From positions 62,001 through 126,000 of the forward strand of contig NZ_MUNY01000045.1 of NCBI RefSeq assembly GCF_002002735.1: DNA of 64,000 nucleotides. The letters are read 5' to 3'. The notes beneath the pieces were generated by a model. That model was given only the letters and a program-made list of their open reading frames with translations, was not told where the DNA came from and searched no databases. This document shows positions 25,224 to 33,916 of this stretch, piece by piece (the first letter of the stretch is position 1; each line of letters begins with the position of its first letter). The stretch is from Algoriphagus sp. A40. Its GTDB lineage: Bacteria; Bacteroidota; Bacteroidia; Cytophagales; Cyclobacteriaceae. Both the position numbers and the translations under genes were made by a program.

Positions 25224-28211
25224 ATGCTCAATTATAAGCAGATCAATAATTTCACCGGCTGGGTAATTTTTGCCGTTGCGACCTTGGTATACATTCTCAC
25301 AGTGGAGCAAACCGCCAGTTTTTGGGATCCGGGGGAATTCATCGCCGTGTCCTACAAACTCCAAGTACCCCATCCTCCGGGAGCGCCATTCATGCTGTTG
25401 GTCTATAAGATGTTCGGTTTTTTGGCATTTGGAGATGGGTTGCAGGTGGCTTATTGGATGAACGTAGGCAGTGCCTTGTTTGCCAGTTTCACAATCCTGT
25501 TCCTGTTTTGGTCCATTACACTTTTTGGAAAAAGAATCTTCGCCATCGAAGAAGGTCAGGAGTCCAAAGGTCAGATTATTGCCCTAATGGGTTCTGGAAT
25601 CGTCGGTTCATTGATCTATGCATTCTCAGACAGCTTTTGGTTTTCAGCCGTCGAAGCTGAAGTCTATGCCATGTCATCGTTCTTCACCGCCATTGTGATT
25701 TGGGCTTTTCTGAAGTGGGAAGTAATCAAAGATCCCAAGGAAGAAAACCGCTGGATGATTTTTATCGCCTATTTGGTTGGGCTTTCGATCGGTGTTCACT
25801 TGCTCAATTTGGTGACTTTGCCGGCTTTGGCATTGGTTTATTATTTCAAAAAATATTCAAATCCTTCCCTCAAAGGTGCTTTTTATGCTATGTTCCTGGG
25901 TGGTGTTGCTTTGATCATCATCAATAACCTGATCATTCCAGGACTTCCAAGCATTGCCGGTTCGATGGAGATTTTCTTTGTCAACAGCATGGGTTTACCG
26001 TTTGGTGCTGGAATCATCGTGTTCCTACTCCTGTTTTTAGGAGCTTTGATTTATGGCATCAGGTATTCCATGAACCGGGAAAAACCATTGCTCAATACCA
26101 TCTTGCTCTCTCTTACATTTATCCTGATCGGCTATGGTAGCTATGCCTTGATCATCATTCGGGCCAATCAGGATCCCGTCATCAATGAAAACGGCCCTGC
26201 GGATATTGTGAGCTATGTTTCCTACCTGAAGCGGGAACAATATGGATATCGTCCTTTGCTACATGGACAGTACTATACGGCACAGCTGGTGTCCCAGGAA
26301 GAAGGTGCTCCGGTCTATATGAAGGGCAAGGACAAGTACGAGATCGTGGATTACGAGCTGAAAAACACTTATGATCCCACAAAAACCACTATTCTACCAA
26401 GGATTTATTCCACTCAGGAAAATCATAAGCGGATCTATCGCTCCAAGTTGGGACTAAAGGAAGGTCAGGAACCGACTTTCGGAGATAACATTTATTTCAT
26501 GCTCAGCCACCAGCTCGGACACATGTACTGGAGGTATTTCATGTGGAATTTTTCCGGCAGGGAAAGTGACTTTACCGATGCTCCTTGGATAGGCTTGACA
26601 GATGCCTTCGGCGACAAATACCCGGATTATATCAAAGAGAATAAAGGGCACAATAATTACCTGATGCTTCCTTTGATCTTGGGATTGATCGGGATTTTCT
26701 TCCAGGCAAAGAAAGATCCAAAGTATTTCTATGTCAATCTGATGCTCTTCCTGATGATGGGAGTGGTGCTTGTGCTTTATTTGAACTCTCCTCCGGTTGA
26801 GCCTAGGGAGAGGGATTATATCTACGTAGGTAGTTTCTATGCTTTTGCAATTTGGGCTGGATTGGGAGTTCTTGCGATTGCACATGGTTTGGGTAAAATC
26901 ACCAAGAATCTGAGCACCGGAGCGATCATTGCCACCTTGATTACCCTGCCTGTCGCAGCCTTGATGGGAACTCAAAACTGGAACGATCACAACAGAAAAG
27001 GCCGCTACTTCTCGGTGGATTCTGCCAGAAACTTCTTGGCATCCTGCGCTCCGAATGCCATTCTTTTCACCGGAGGTGACAATGACACCTTCCCGCTTTG
27101 GTATGTGCAGGAGGTGGAAAATTTCAGAACTGATGTAAGAGTAATCGTTTTGAGCTACTTCGATACGGACTGGTATGTGGAACAAATGACCAGACCGGTC
27201 AATGAATCAGCTGCACTACCTTTCTCATTGACAGAAGAGCGCTACCAGAAGGGAACCAATGACGTGCTGTATGTAGCGGAGCAAGAAAACCTGAATGCAA
27301 TCTCAGCCAATGAATACCTGAAGTTGATCAACTCAGGTTCGGACCTGCTGAAGATGAAGACCGGCGGAAAAAGTGTCGTAAATATGGTTCCGTCCCGCAA
27401 TCTAATACTGGAAGTGGATAGCAGTTTTGTCAACAACCCAGAGATCGTACCACCCCAATTCAAAGATCTTTTTGCTCCGCAAATGAACCTTCAGATCAAG
27501 GGGCAATATGTCACCAAGGGCACCCTGATGCTGATCGATCTAATCGTGAGCAACAATTGGGAAAGACCGATCTACTTCAACAATACCTCACTGTCTTCTA
27601 TAGGAATAAATATTGAGGAACATGTGGTGATGGAAGGTATGACTTACCGCCTGTTGCCGATCCGCAAACCGGATCATGTGCGTGATGAATTGGTCAACAC
27701 GGACATTGCCTACCAGAATTACATGGAAAAATTCGCGTTCCGCGGCATGGACGATCCGAATGCCTATCTGGATGAAGAATATCGCAGATTCGCATCCAAT
27801 CACAGAAGTTCGCTCAATACCATTGCCATGGCACTTTTGGATGAAAACAAAATGGAGCAGGCAGCTACCTTGCTGAATTACGGACTGAAAACCATGCCAA
27901 ACGAGGCTATCCCTTATGACCTGAGCAGTGGTCAGTCAGTTCCTCTATTCTTTGAAGTTGGCGAAGACGAAAAAGCGCTCGATATCATCGAGAAAATCTC
28001 TAAGAGATCGCTGGATATGATCGAATTTTATCAGAAAGAGGACCGTGGATATGATCGGGACATGATGATTTCGATCGAAATGGTGAAATATTTCATCCCG
28101 CTTTTGGAAGAAAGAGGCTACCAGGAGGAGGCACAAAGCCTCAAGCTAAGATTGGAATCACTGATAGGACAGGAAAGTCAATCTCCGGGAGTTTTACAGA
28201 GACAAGATTAA
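25224..28211 (+). CDS. DUF2723 membrane protein (TMEM260-like O-mannosyltransferase fold)
   Basis: 995-residue integral-membrane protein. About 12 helices fill residues 10-600, starting TGWVIFAVATLVYILTVEQTASFWDPGEF, the DUF2723 hallmark with its acidic DPGEF. The C-terminal part (about 610-990) is soluble, with GGDNDTFPLWYVQEV and a TPR-like end (MEQAATLLNYGLKTMPNEAIP). Eukaryotic TMEM260 is a protein O-mannosyltransferase of the GT-C class, so transfer of a sugar to exported proteins is likely. Monocistronic, with a strong terminator after it. Confidence 0.88.
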   Translation: MLNYKQINNFTGWVIFAVATLVYILTVEQTASFWDPGEFIAVSYKLQVPHPPGAPFMLLVYKMFGFLAFGDGLQVAYWMNVGSALFASFTILFLFWSITLFGKRIFAIEEGQESKGQIIALMGSGIVGSLIYAFSDSFWFSAVEAEVYAMSSFFTAIVIWAFLKWEVIKDPKEENRWMIFIAYLVGLSIGVHLLNLVTLPALALVYYFKKYSNPSLKGAFYAMFLGGVALIIINNLIIPGLPSIAGSMEIFFVNSMGLPFGAGIIVFLLLFLGALIYGIRYSMNREKPLLNTILLSLTFILIGYGSYALIIIRANQDPVINENGPADIVSYVSYLKREQYGYRPLLHGQYYTAQLVSQEEGAPVYMKGKDKYEIVDYELKNTYDPTKTTILPRIYSTQENHKRIYRSKLGLKEGQEPTFGDNIYFMLSHQLGHMYWRYFMWNFSGRESDFTDAPWIGLTDAFGDKYPDYIKENKGHNNYLMLPLILGLIGIFFQAKKDPKYFYVNLMLFLMMGVVLVLYLNSPPVEPRERDYIYVGSFYAFAIWAGLGVLAIAHGLGKITKNLSTGAIIATLITLPVAALMGTQNWNDHNRKGRYFSVDSARNFLASCAPNAILFTGGDNDTFPLWYVQEVENFRTDVRVIVLSYFDTDWYVEQMTRPVNESAALPFSLTEERYQKGTNDVLYVAEQENLNAISANEYLKLINSGSDLLKMKTGGKSVVNMVPSRNLILEVDSSFVNNPEIVPPQFKDLFAPQMNLQIKGQYVTKGTLMLIDLIVSNNWERPIYFNNTSLSSIGINIEEHVVMEGMTYRLLPIRKPDHVRDELVNTDIAYQNYMEKFAFRGMDDPNAYLDEEYRRFASNHRSSLNTIAMALLDENKMEQAATLLNYGLKTMPNEAIPYDLSSGQSVPLFFEVGEDEKALDIIEKISKRSLDMIEFYQKEDRGYDRDMMISIEMVKYFIPLLEERGYQEEAQSLKLRLESLIGQESQSPGVLQRQD

Positions 28212-28212
28212 T

Positions 28213-28250
28213 CAACAAAAAAAGTCAGGAAATCCTGACTTTTTTTGTTG
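28213..28250 (+). terminator. Rho-independent terminator of the DUF2723 gene
   Basis: CAAC-A7-GTCAGGA and its full inverse TCCTGAC-T7-GTTG form a long perfect stem around a two-base loop, one base after the stop codon. Confidence 0.92.
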
Positions 28251-28280
28251 AAATTCAAGGAAATAGATCTTTCGCAAACT

Positions 28281-28808
28281 ATGAATAAGCTATTTCCATT
28301 CCTCTTCATTCTCCTGTTGTTTTGCTGCCAAGAAAAGGTGCCTGAAGGTAATATCCGTTCAGTCCTGGAGGAACAATTGATCAACTCCCACTCTAAAGCT
28401 GAATGGTTTGTCCCGATAAATAACGCCGTAAAAGGCCTAAGCGTAGAACAGGCAAACTGGAAGGACTCCACTGAGAATCACTCGATCGCCCAACTTACTT
28501 CTCACCTTCTTTTTTGGAATCGGAGACTCTTGAATTCTTTTCAGGGAAATAAAGAGGAAGAATATAAAGGAAAAAATACCGAGACTTTTTCCCAATTGGA
28601 CAGTACAACATGGGCGAAAACTGTAGAGGAATTAGACCTTGTCATGAAAACCTGGGAATCCGAAGTTACAAAGGCAAGCGATGAGCAATTAAAGGAATGG
28701 ACAACTTCCATTGCCAACATTTCCTCACACAATGCCTACCATACGGGTCAAATTTTGTATATCCGAAAAATGAAGGGATGGTGGGATGCTTCTCAGGGAG
28801 TTCAATAA
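28281..28808 (+). CDS. DinB-family lipoprotein
   Basis: 175 aa from the ATG at 28281 (MNKLFPFLFILLLFCCQEK), which gives a lipoprotein signal with Cys about 15-16. The mature part is a four-helix DinB/YfiT bundle with the metal-type histidines in TSHLLFWNRRLL and SSHNAYHTGQILYIRKMKGWW. DinB proteins often act as thiol- or metal-dependent transferases, but the activity here is unknown. It is convergent with the methyltransferase gene, 4 bp apart. Confidence 0.85.
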   Translation: MNKLFPFLFILLLFCCQEKVPEGNIRSVLEEQLINSHSKAEWFVPINNAVKGLSVEQANWKDSTENHSIAQLTSHLLFWNRRLLNSFQGNKEEEYKGKNTETFSQLDSTTWAKTVEELDLVMKTWESEVTKASDEQLKEWTTSIANISSHNAYHTGQILYIRKMKGWWDASQGVQ

Positions 28809-28812
28809 CCCA

Positions 28813-29589
28813 TTATTTCTTCCAAAGGATATAAAATAGGTCTAACCCCTTTTTTGGATCCTCCACCAAAGGAAAATCCTCATGGGTGATCTCCACCACA
28901 GAATTTCCCTGTTGCTTATGCAGCTTGTTTCGGTTCATCCGGTTTAGAATCTCATAGGGCATTCTCAATACCGAAGCAGGAAGTTTGTATTGAAGGTCAA
29001 AAATATCGAAGCGCATGATTTTCTGAACTGACTTTCTATTTGCCTCATGATAGGCCCAGACTTTCTCATTTCCGCCGATTCCTTTTGCCTCTACTTTGTC
29101 AAAAATCTTAGAAGCCAGATCGATCAATTCCTTAGGTTTGTATTCCCGTTCGTGCCATGGATTGCGAGAGAGGGTATGTGTATTGTTAGGTGTAGAAATA
29201 ATGGCTTTACCACCCGGCTTCAACATCCGGTAGATTTCCTGAAGAAAAAGCCGGTCGTTCGGAATATGCTCAATCACTTGAAAGCTCACAATCGTATCAA
29301 ATGAATTGTCCCCAAAACCTACAAATGGGGGAATGACAGCCTGTCGAAAATCCACACCCGGATACTTTGATTTCAGCATGGATATCACCTCGCCAATTTT
29401 ATCCAGGCCAATATAACTGCTCGCCAATGGAAGCAATTCTTCTACCCCACGGCCTTCTCCACAGCCGACTTCCAACAAATCACCTGAAACCCAGGGCTTG
29501 GCAGCAATGTAGGCTTTGAGCAGTCGCTGATGGATTGGATTGTCGCTGATCAACTTGTCAGAAGCGATCTCCGTTGTATAGGTAGCCAT
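28813..29589 (-). CDS. Class I SAM-dependent methyltransferase
   Basis: 258 aa, Methyltransf_11-like Rossmann fold. Motif I is LLEVGCGEGRGVEELL (about 38-53), followed by YIGLDKIGEV, then the motif II/III region FDTIVSFQVIEHIPNDRLFLQEIYRMLKPGGKAIISTPN. The C-terminal segment (about 150-258) is variable and probably sets the substrate, which cannot be identified from sequence. Alone and divergent from the GWxTD gene. Confidence 0.88.
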   Translation of the reverse strand: MATYTTEIASDKLISDNPIHQRLLKAYIAAKPWVSGDLLEVGCGEGRGVEELLPLASSYIGLDKIGEVISMLKSKYPGVDFRQAVIPPFVGFGDNSFDTIVSFQVIEHIPNDRLFLQEIYRMLKPGGKAIISTPNNTHTLSRNPWHEREYKPKELIDLASKIFDKVEAKGIGGNEKVWAYHEANRKSVQKIMRFDIFDLQYKLPASVLRMPYEILNRMNRNKLHKQQGNSVVEITHEDFPLVEDPKKGLDLFYILWKK

Positions 29590-29650
29590 TCGAAATTTTA
29601 GTATTTTGGCAAAAGTAAGTCTAATTTTTAAAACCCGAGATTAAGACCCA

Positions 29651-30886
29651 ATGAATCGATTCCTTATCCCATACTTCTTTTTTTTGTTGTCAGTCCTCAG
29701 TATCCCTAATTTTTCTTTTGCCCAAAAAACACTCTCATCCACCGATCAAGCGCTCAGGTATTCTCTTTATTCCCGTTTGGGACTCAAAATCATCCCTGTA
29801 AAAACCGGGGAAGGCAGCTTTAAAGTCCAGTTTGTCGTTGAGAAAATCGAAGAAAATCCGGCATTTACCAATTTCAGTTTCAGCTTTTCGATTCTCAATT
29901 CTTACGATCAGGAAATTCTACCGGAAATTACCACGCTCCTTACCCAAAACGACCTAAAAGCTGATACCGAGCGGCACTGGATTTTTGAAAAATCTTTGGA
30001 AATACCTGCGACTCAAGAAACAGCCATTGCCTTTCTGACCGTATTGGACACCCGTCAAGGAGATGAATATGTTTACCATATTGACCTGAAAAGTTCTTTT
30101 GTTGCGGGCCACCCGGATTTTGGAGCCTACTATGCCAACGAAGTTCCTTTTGACCAAGCCTATCTGAACAAAGAGGAATCCCTGATGTTCAAAACGGTCA
30201 AATCTCCTTCGATCCATGCATTTTTCTACCCTATGGTATTTGATGTGCCTTTTCCTCCAATGGAAACACGTCCTGCAGATATCCCCAAAGAGCTTCAGGT
30301 AATCAATGAAGGCGACTTTTTACCCAATTTGCCAAAACAACTCAATGATGAAGGATACTATTTTTTCCAAACCGACACTTCCGCTTCTACCGGACTTTTA
30401 CTGAAAACAACCCATGAATCGTTCCCAAAAGTCAAAGATTGGGAGGAAATGGTACAGATGGTGACTTATATCTCCACCCGAAAAGAACACGAAGCCTTGC
30501 TTTTGGCGGAGGACAAGAAAAAAGCCCTCGATGAATATTGGATTACCCTTACCCGTAATCCGGAGATCGCTAAGGAATTGATCCGGAACTATTTCCGCAT
30601 GGTGGAATTTGCCAACATTCTTTTCACTGACTTCAAAGAAGGCTGGAAAACAGACCGCGGAATGGTCTATATGGTGATGGGACCTCCCCGTGAAGTTAAT
30701 TTTTACCTGGACAGAGAAGTCTGGTCTTATGCAGGCATGGACGAGAGCTCAAAAATTAGGTTTACCTTTGCCCGGGCTAAAACATTACTCAGCCCACATT
30801 TCTACACCCTGAATCGATCTCGGGCTTATCAGCCGATTTGGTTCAAAAACATTTCCCAATGGAGAAGCGGAAAGATGGCTTTCTGA
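29651..30886 (+). CDS. GWxTD-domain secreted protein
   Basis: 411 aa with a signal peptide (IPYFFFLLSVLSIPNFSFAQ). The N-terminal part is beta-rich and the C-terminal part (about 290-411) is the GWxTD domain with FADILFTDFKEGWKTDRGM-like sequence (GWKTDRG near 336) and MVMGPPREVNFYLDREVW. GWxTD proteins are common in Bacteroidetes and Acidobacteria and of unknown function. Its 3' end overlaps the start of rlmB by 28 bp, an unusual coupling of an envelope and an rRNA-modification gene. Confidence 0.85.
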   Translation: MNRFLIPYFFFLLSVLSIPNFSFAQKTLSSTDQALRYSLYSRLGLKIIPVKTGEGSFKVQFVVEKIEENPAFTNFSFSFSILNSYDQEILPEITTLLTQNDLKADTERHWIFEKSLEIPATQETAIAFLTVLDTRQGDEYVYHIDLKSSFVAGHPDFGAYYANEVPFDQAYLNKEESLMFKTVKSPSIHAFFYPMVFDVPFPPMETRPADIPKELQVINEGDFLPNLPKQLNDEGYYFFQTDTSASTGLLLKTTHESFPKVKDWEEMVQMVTYISTRKEHEALLLAEDKKKALDEYWITLTRNPEIAKELIRNYFRMVEFANILFTDFKEGWKTDRGMVYMVMGPPREVNFYLDREVWSYAGMDESSKIRFTFARAKTLLSPHFYTLNRSRAYQPIWFKNISQWRSGKMAF

Positions 30887-31635
30887 TCGAAAAAGCAGCC
30901 ACTGACAAAGATTTTATATTCGGTACCCGAGCCGTGATGGAGTCCATCAACGCCGGCAAAGACATCGATAAAGTGCTCGTTCAAAAGGAGCTGAACAATG
31001 ACTTGATCAAGGAATTGCTTCAACTATGCCGGGAAGTAAAAATCCCTGTGGTCCGAGTGCCGGATGGCAAACTGAACCGGATCACCCGAAAAAATCATCA
31101 GGGTGTAATCGCCCAGATGTCTTCCATCGAGTATGCATCCTTGGACAATGTGATCGACAATTGTTTTGCAATTGGCAAAGCGCCCCTGATTTTGGTGTTG
31201 GATCACATCACTGACGTGAGAAACTTCGGCGCAATCGCCCGAACTGCAGAATGTGCAGGAGTGGATGCAATCGTCATCCCGGAAAAAGGAAGTGCACAGA
31301 TCAATTCAGATGCCATCAAAACCTCCGTTGGAGCCTTAAACTTCCTACCCGTAGCTCGAGTCAGAAACCTATTTTATGCGTGTCGTGACATGCAAAAGAT
31401 GGGATTGACGCTGGTCGCGATCACCGAAAAAACAGAGAAGGTCATGTATGACGCAGATTTTTCGTCTCCGGTTGCGTTAGTAATGGGATCAGAGGAGGAT
31501 GGTATTTCTCAGGAAATTATGGGAATCGTCGATGACCGGGTAAAAATTCCCATGGCAGGAAATATCGAAAGTTTAAATGTGTCCGTGTCAGCGGGAGTGG
31601 CGATCTACGAAGCCATCAGACAGCGGAAAAAATGA
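30859..31635 (+). CDS. rlmB: 23S rRNA 2'-O-ribose methyltransferase RlmB (TrmH/SPOUT family)
   Basis: 258 aa from the ATG at 30859 (MEKRKDGFLIEK), methylating G2251 (E. coli numbering) in the peptidyl-transferase P loop. The N-terminal substrate-binding domain starts FIFGTRAVMESI. The SPOUT domain has LDHITDVRNFGAIARTAE (motif 1), VMGSEEDGIS (motif 2) and IPMAGNIESLNVSVSAGVAIYE (motif 3, the SAM-binding knot). It overlaps the end of the GWxTD gene by 28 bp. Confidence 0.93.
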   Translation: MEKRKDGFLIEKAATDKDFIFGTRAVMESINAGKDIDKVLVQKELNNDLIKELLQLCREVKIPVVRVPDGKLNRITRKNHQGVIAQMSSIEYASLDNVIDNCFAIGKAPLILVLDHITDVRNFGAIARTAECAGVDAIVIPEKGSAQINSDAIKTSVGALNFLPVARVRNLFYACRDMQKMGLTLVAITEKTEKVMYDADFSSPVALVMGSEEDGISQEIMGIVDDRVKIPMAGNIESLNVSVSAGVAIYEAIRQRKK

Positions 31636-31637
31636 TC

Positions 31638-31733
31638 AAATTTCAATTACCAATGATCAATTCTCAAGCTTGGAGTAAAGGGCTCTGAAAATTGATCATT
31701 GAGTTAGTTAATTGAAAATTGAAACAAAATAAA
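31638..31733. repeat. Imperfect inverted intergenic repeat
   Basis: TTTCAATTACCAATGATCAATT (split as TTTCAATTACC and AATGATCAATT) faces AATTGATCATT and AATTGAAAATT across a short centre. It has the same style as the repeat at 4853-5036: long, AT-rich, imperfect arms in the gap between convergent genes. A CCTCA/TGAGG weak hairpin follows to 31760. It may act as a terminator. Confidence 0.5.
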
Positions 31734-31766
31734 ACCCTCATGTTTGAAAAATTGAGGTAACCTTAT

Positions 31767-32843
31767 TCAGACGAAGTCCTCCCCTTTCTTTTTGGCATTG
31801 GCCACAAAATCTCTGAATTTTTTCTCCCCATCAAGCTTGCAGATCAGCAGGACATTTTCTGATTCGCTGATCAGATAGTTTTCCAATCCCTCTACTACCA
31901 CCAGTTTGTCATTTTTGGCCTTGACAAAGCAGTTTTTAGTTTCGTAAAGCAGAGCATTGGCATCCACCACGTTATTGTTTTCATCCTTATCACGCAAATC
32001 GTGTAAGCTGTGCCAAGACCCCAAGTCAGACCATCCATAATCTCCCAGAATGACATAAACGTTGTCGGATTTTTCCATAATACCCAGGTCAAGAGATACG
32101 TTTTTGACAAGGGAATAGGCCCTGTTGATAAATTCCTGCTCGGTGGATTTACCGAAATGATTTTTTCCCTCCTCGAAAGTCTCAGCCACATCGGGCATGT
32201 TTTCACTGAAGGCATCCAAGAGGCTTGAGACTTTCCAGACAAACATCCCGGAGTTCCAGACAAAATCACCGCTCTCCAAGAAAGCCTTGGCGAGCTTTTG
32301 GTTCGGCTTTTCAGTGAAAGTCTTGACTTTCATCGCCGAATCCCCATTTTTATTTTCGAGATATTGGATATATCCGTAGGCAGTTTCAGCCCGGTTGGGT
32401 CTGATTCCCAGGGTGATCAACCTTCCTTTTACTTTGGCTGCTTCCACAGCTTTTTCGATTGTCGTAATAAAACGGGCCTCCTGCAGAATCAGCTGGTCGG
32501 CGGGTGTGACAATCAGAGTAGCCTCTGGGTCAATCGTATGGATCTTATACGCGGCATAAGCCGCACAGGCCGCTGTATTTCTCCTGAGTGGCTCGGTAAG
32601 AATCTGCTCAGATCTGAGATCGGGCAATTGCTCCATTACCAGTTCACGGTAGCTCTGGTTGGTGACAATATAAAATCGATCCGGTCCGGCAGTTTCCAAA
32701 AAACGGTCATAAGTCATCTGAAGCAGGCTCCTGCCCGTACCCAGTATGTCCAAAAATTGCTTGGGGCGGTTATTTCTGCTATATGGCCAAAATCGGGAAC
32801 CAATCCCCCCAGCCATAATCACAATGTAGGGTTTGTCTTGCAT
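31767..32843 (-). CDS. manC: Mannose-1-phosphate guanylyltransferase
   Basis: Cytosolic nucleotidyltransferase of 358 aa making GDP-mannose from mannose-1-phosphate and GTP, for cell-surface glycans. The pyrophosphorylase signature IVIMAGGIGSRFWPYSRNNRPKQFLD is at the N-terminus, with TPADQLI, FTEKPN and NSGMFVW in order. It lacks the C-terminal isomerase domain of the longer bifunctional enzymes. It follows kdsD after 6 bp, so both are in a surface-sugar operon. Confidence 0.93.
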   Translation of the reverse strand: MQDKPYIVIMAGGIGSRFWPYSRNNRPKQFLDILGTGRSLLQMTYDRFLETAGPDRFYIVTNQSYRELVMEQLPDLRSEQILTEPLRRNTAACAAYAAYKIHTIDPEATLIVTPADQLILQEARFITTIEKAVEAAKVKGRLITLGIRPNRAETAYGYIQYLENKNGDSAMKVKTFTEKPNQKLAKAFLESGDFVWNSGMFVWKVSSLLDAFSENMPDVAETFEEGKNHFGKSTEQEFINRAYSLVKNVSLDLGIMEKSDNVYVILGDYGWSDLGSWHSLHDLRDKDENNNVVDANALLYETKNCFVKAKNDKLVVVEGLENYLISESENVLLICKLDGEKKFRDFVANAKKKGEDFV

Positions 32844-32849
32844 GCTGAG

Positions 32850-33818
32850 TTAGACTATGCCTTCTTTCATCAAATCATGAATATGGACAAAACCTGCGGT
32901 TTTTCCCCCATCCAAAACAACTAATTGGGTGATATTGTGATTGCGCATCAGATTCAGGGCACGAATGGCAAATTCGTCCTTTGAAATTGTCTTTGGACTC
33001 ACGGTCATTATATCCCTGGCTTTCAGGGCCTGGATGTCCAGTGTTTTTTCGAGCATTCTTCTGAGATCCCCATCAGTAATTATCCCCGTAAGATTTCCTT
33101 CCGGATCATTCACAGCAGTGGCGCCCAGGCGCTTTCCGGATATCTCAATTATCACCTCCGTCAGCCCGGCATCTTCATGAACTATCGGAATTATTCCTTT
33201 GGAAAGTACATCACCTACCTTTAGGTAAAGTTGCTTCCCGAGTGATCCTCCAGGATGGTATTTTGCAAAATCATCAGAGGTAAAGCCTCTTGCTTCCAAC
33301 AAACATACTGCCAAGGCATCCCCCAAGGCCATGTGGGCTGTAGTGGAAGTGGTTGGAGCTAAATTGTGAGGACAAGCTTCCTCGCCTATGGTTGCATTGA
33401 GAACAAAATCTGCCTGTTCGGCCAGGTAGGAATTCGTATTGGAAACTAAAGCTACAAGGACAGAACCCAGCTTTTTCAAAAGTGGCACCAAGACCTTGAT
33501 TTCGGGAGTATTACCGGATTTTGAAATACAGATTACGATATCCTCTTCCAAAATCATCCCCAAATCGCCATGAATGGCGTCAGCGGCATGCATGAAAAGA
33601 GCAGGTGTTCCGGTGGAATTGAGGGTAGCCACAATTTTATTGGCAATGATGGCACTTTTTCCCACTCCTGTAATCACCACACGGCCTTTGCCAGTAAGAA
33701 TTTTCTCCACACAGGCCTCAAAATCCCCATCTATAAAATCGATCAGGTTAAAGATGGCATTTGCTTCATTTTGCAAAACCCGCTTGGCTGTATATCTAAT
33801 ATTTTTAGCTAAATTCAA
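32850..33818 (-). CDS. kdsD: D-arabinose-5-phosphate isomerase (KpsF/GutQ family)
   Basis: 322 aa with an N-terminal SIS domain (GKGRVVITGVGKSAIIANKI about 42; HAADAIHGDLGMI about 77; SKSGNTPEI) and two CBS domains (about 205-322) ending LVVLDGGKTAGFVHIHDLMKEGIV. It converts ribulose-5-phosphate to arabinose-5-phosphate for KDO, the inner sugar of LPS. First gene of an operon with manC, divergent from recQ. Confidence 0.92.
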   Translation of the reverse strand: MNLAKNIRYTAKRVLQNEANAIFNLIDFIDGDFEACVEKILTGKGRVVITGVGKSAIIANKIVATLNSTGTPALFMHAADAIHGDLGMILEEDIVICISKSGNTPEIKVLVPLLKKLGSVLVALVSNTNSYLAEQADFVLNATIGEEACPHNLAPTTSTTAHMALGDALAVCLLEARGFTSDDFAKYHPGGSLGKQLYLKVGDVLSKGIIPIVHEDAGLTEVIIEISGKRLGATAVNDPEGNLTGIITDGDLRRMLEKTLDIQALKARDIMTVSPKTISKDEFAIRALNLMRNHNITQLVVLDGGKTAGFVHIHDLMKEGIV

Positions 33819-33847
33819 TTTTACCTGTGTTAATCACTAATTTTGAA

Positions 33848-33855
33848 CAAAGGTA
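33848..33855 (-). promoter_or_regulatory. Bacteroidetes -7 promoter element of kdsD
   Basis: On the minus strand TACCTTTG matches the Bacteroidetes -7 consensus TAnnTTTG exactly, about 30 bp upstream of the kdsD start codon. No clear -33 TTG is seen. Confidence 0.55.
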
Positions 33856-33916
33856 TAAAAACTAATCGTTCATTCCTGTTAACAGGCATTCATCACCCAC
33901 TAAGCCGATTCTTCTC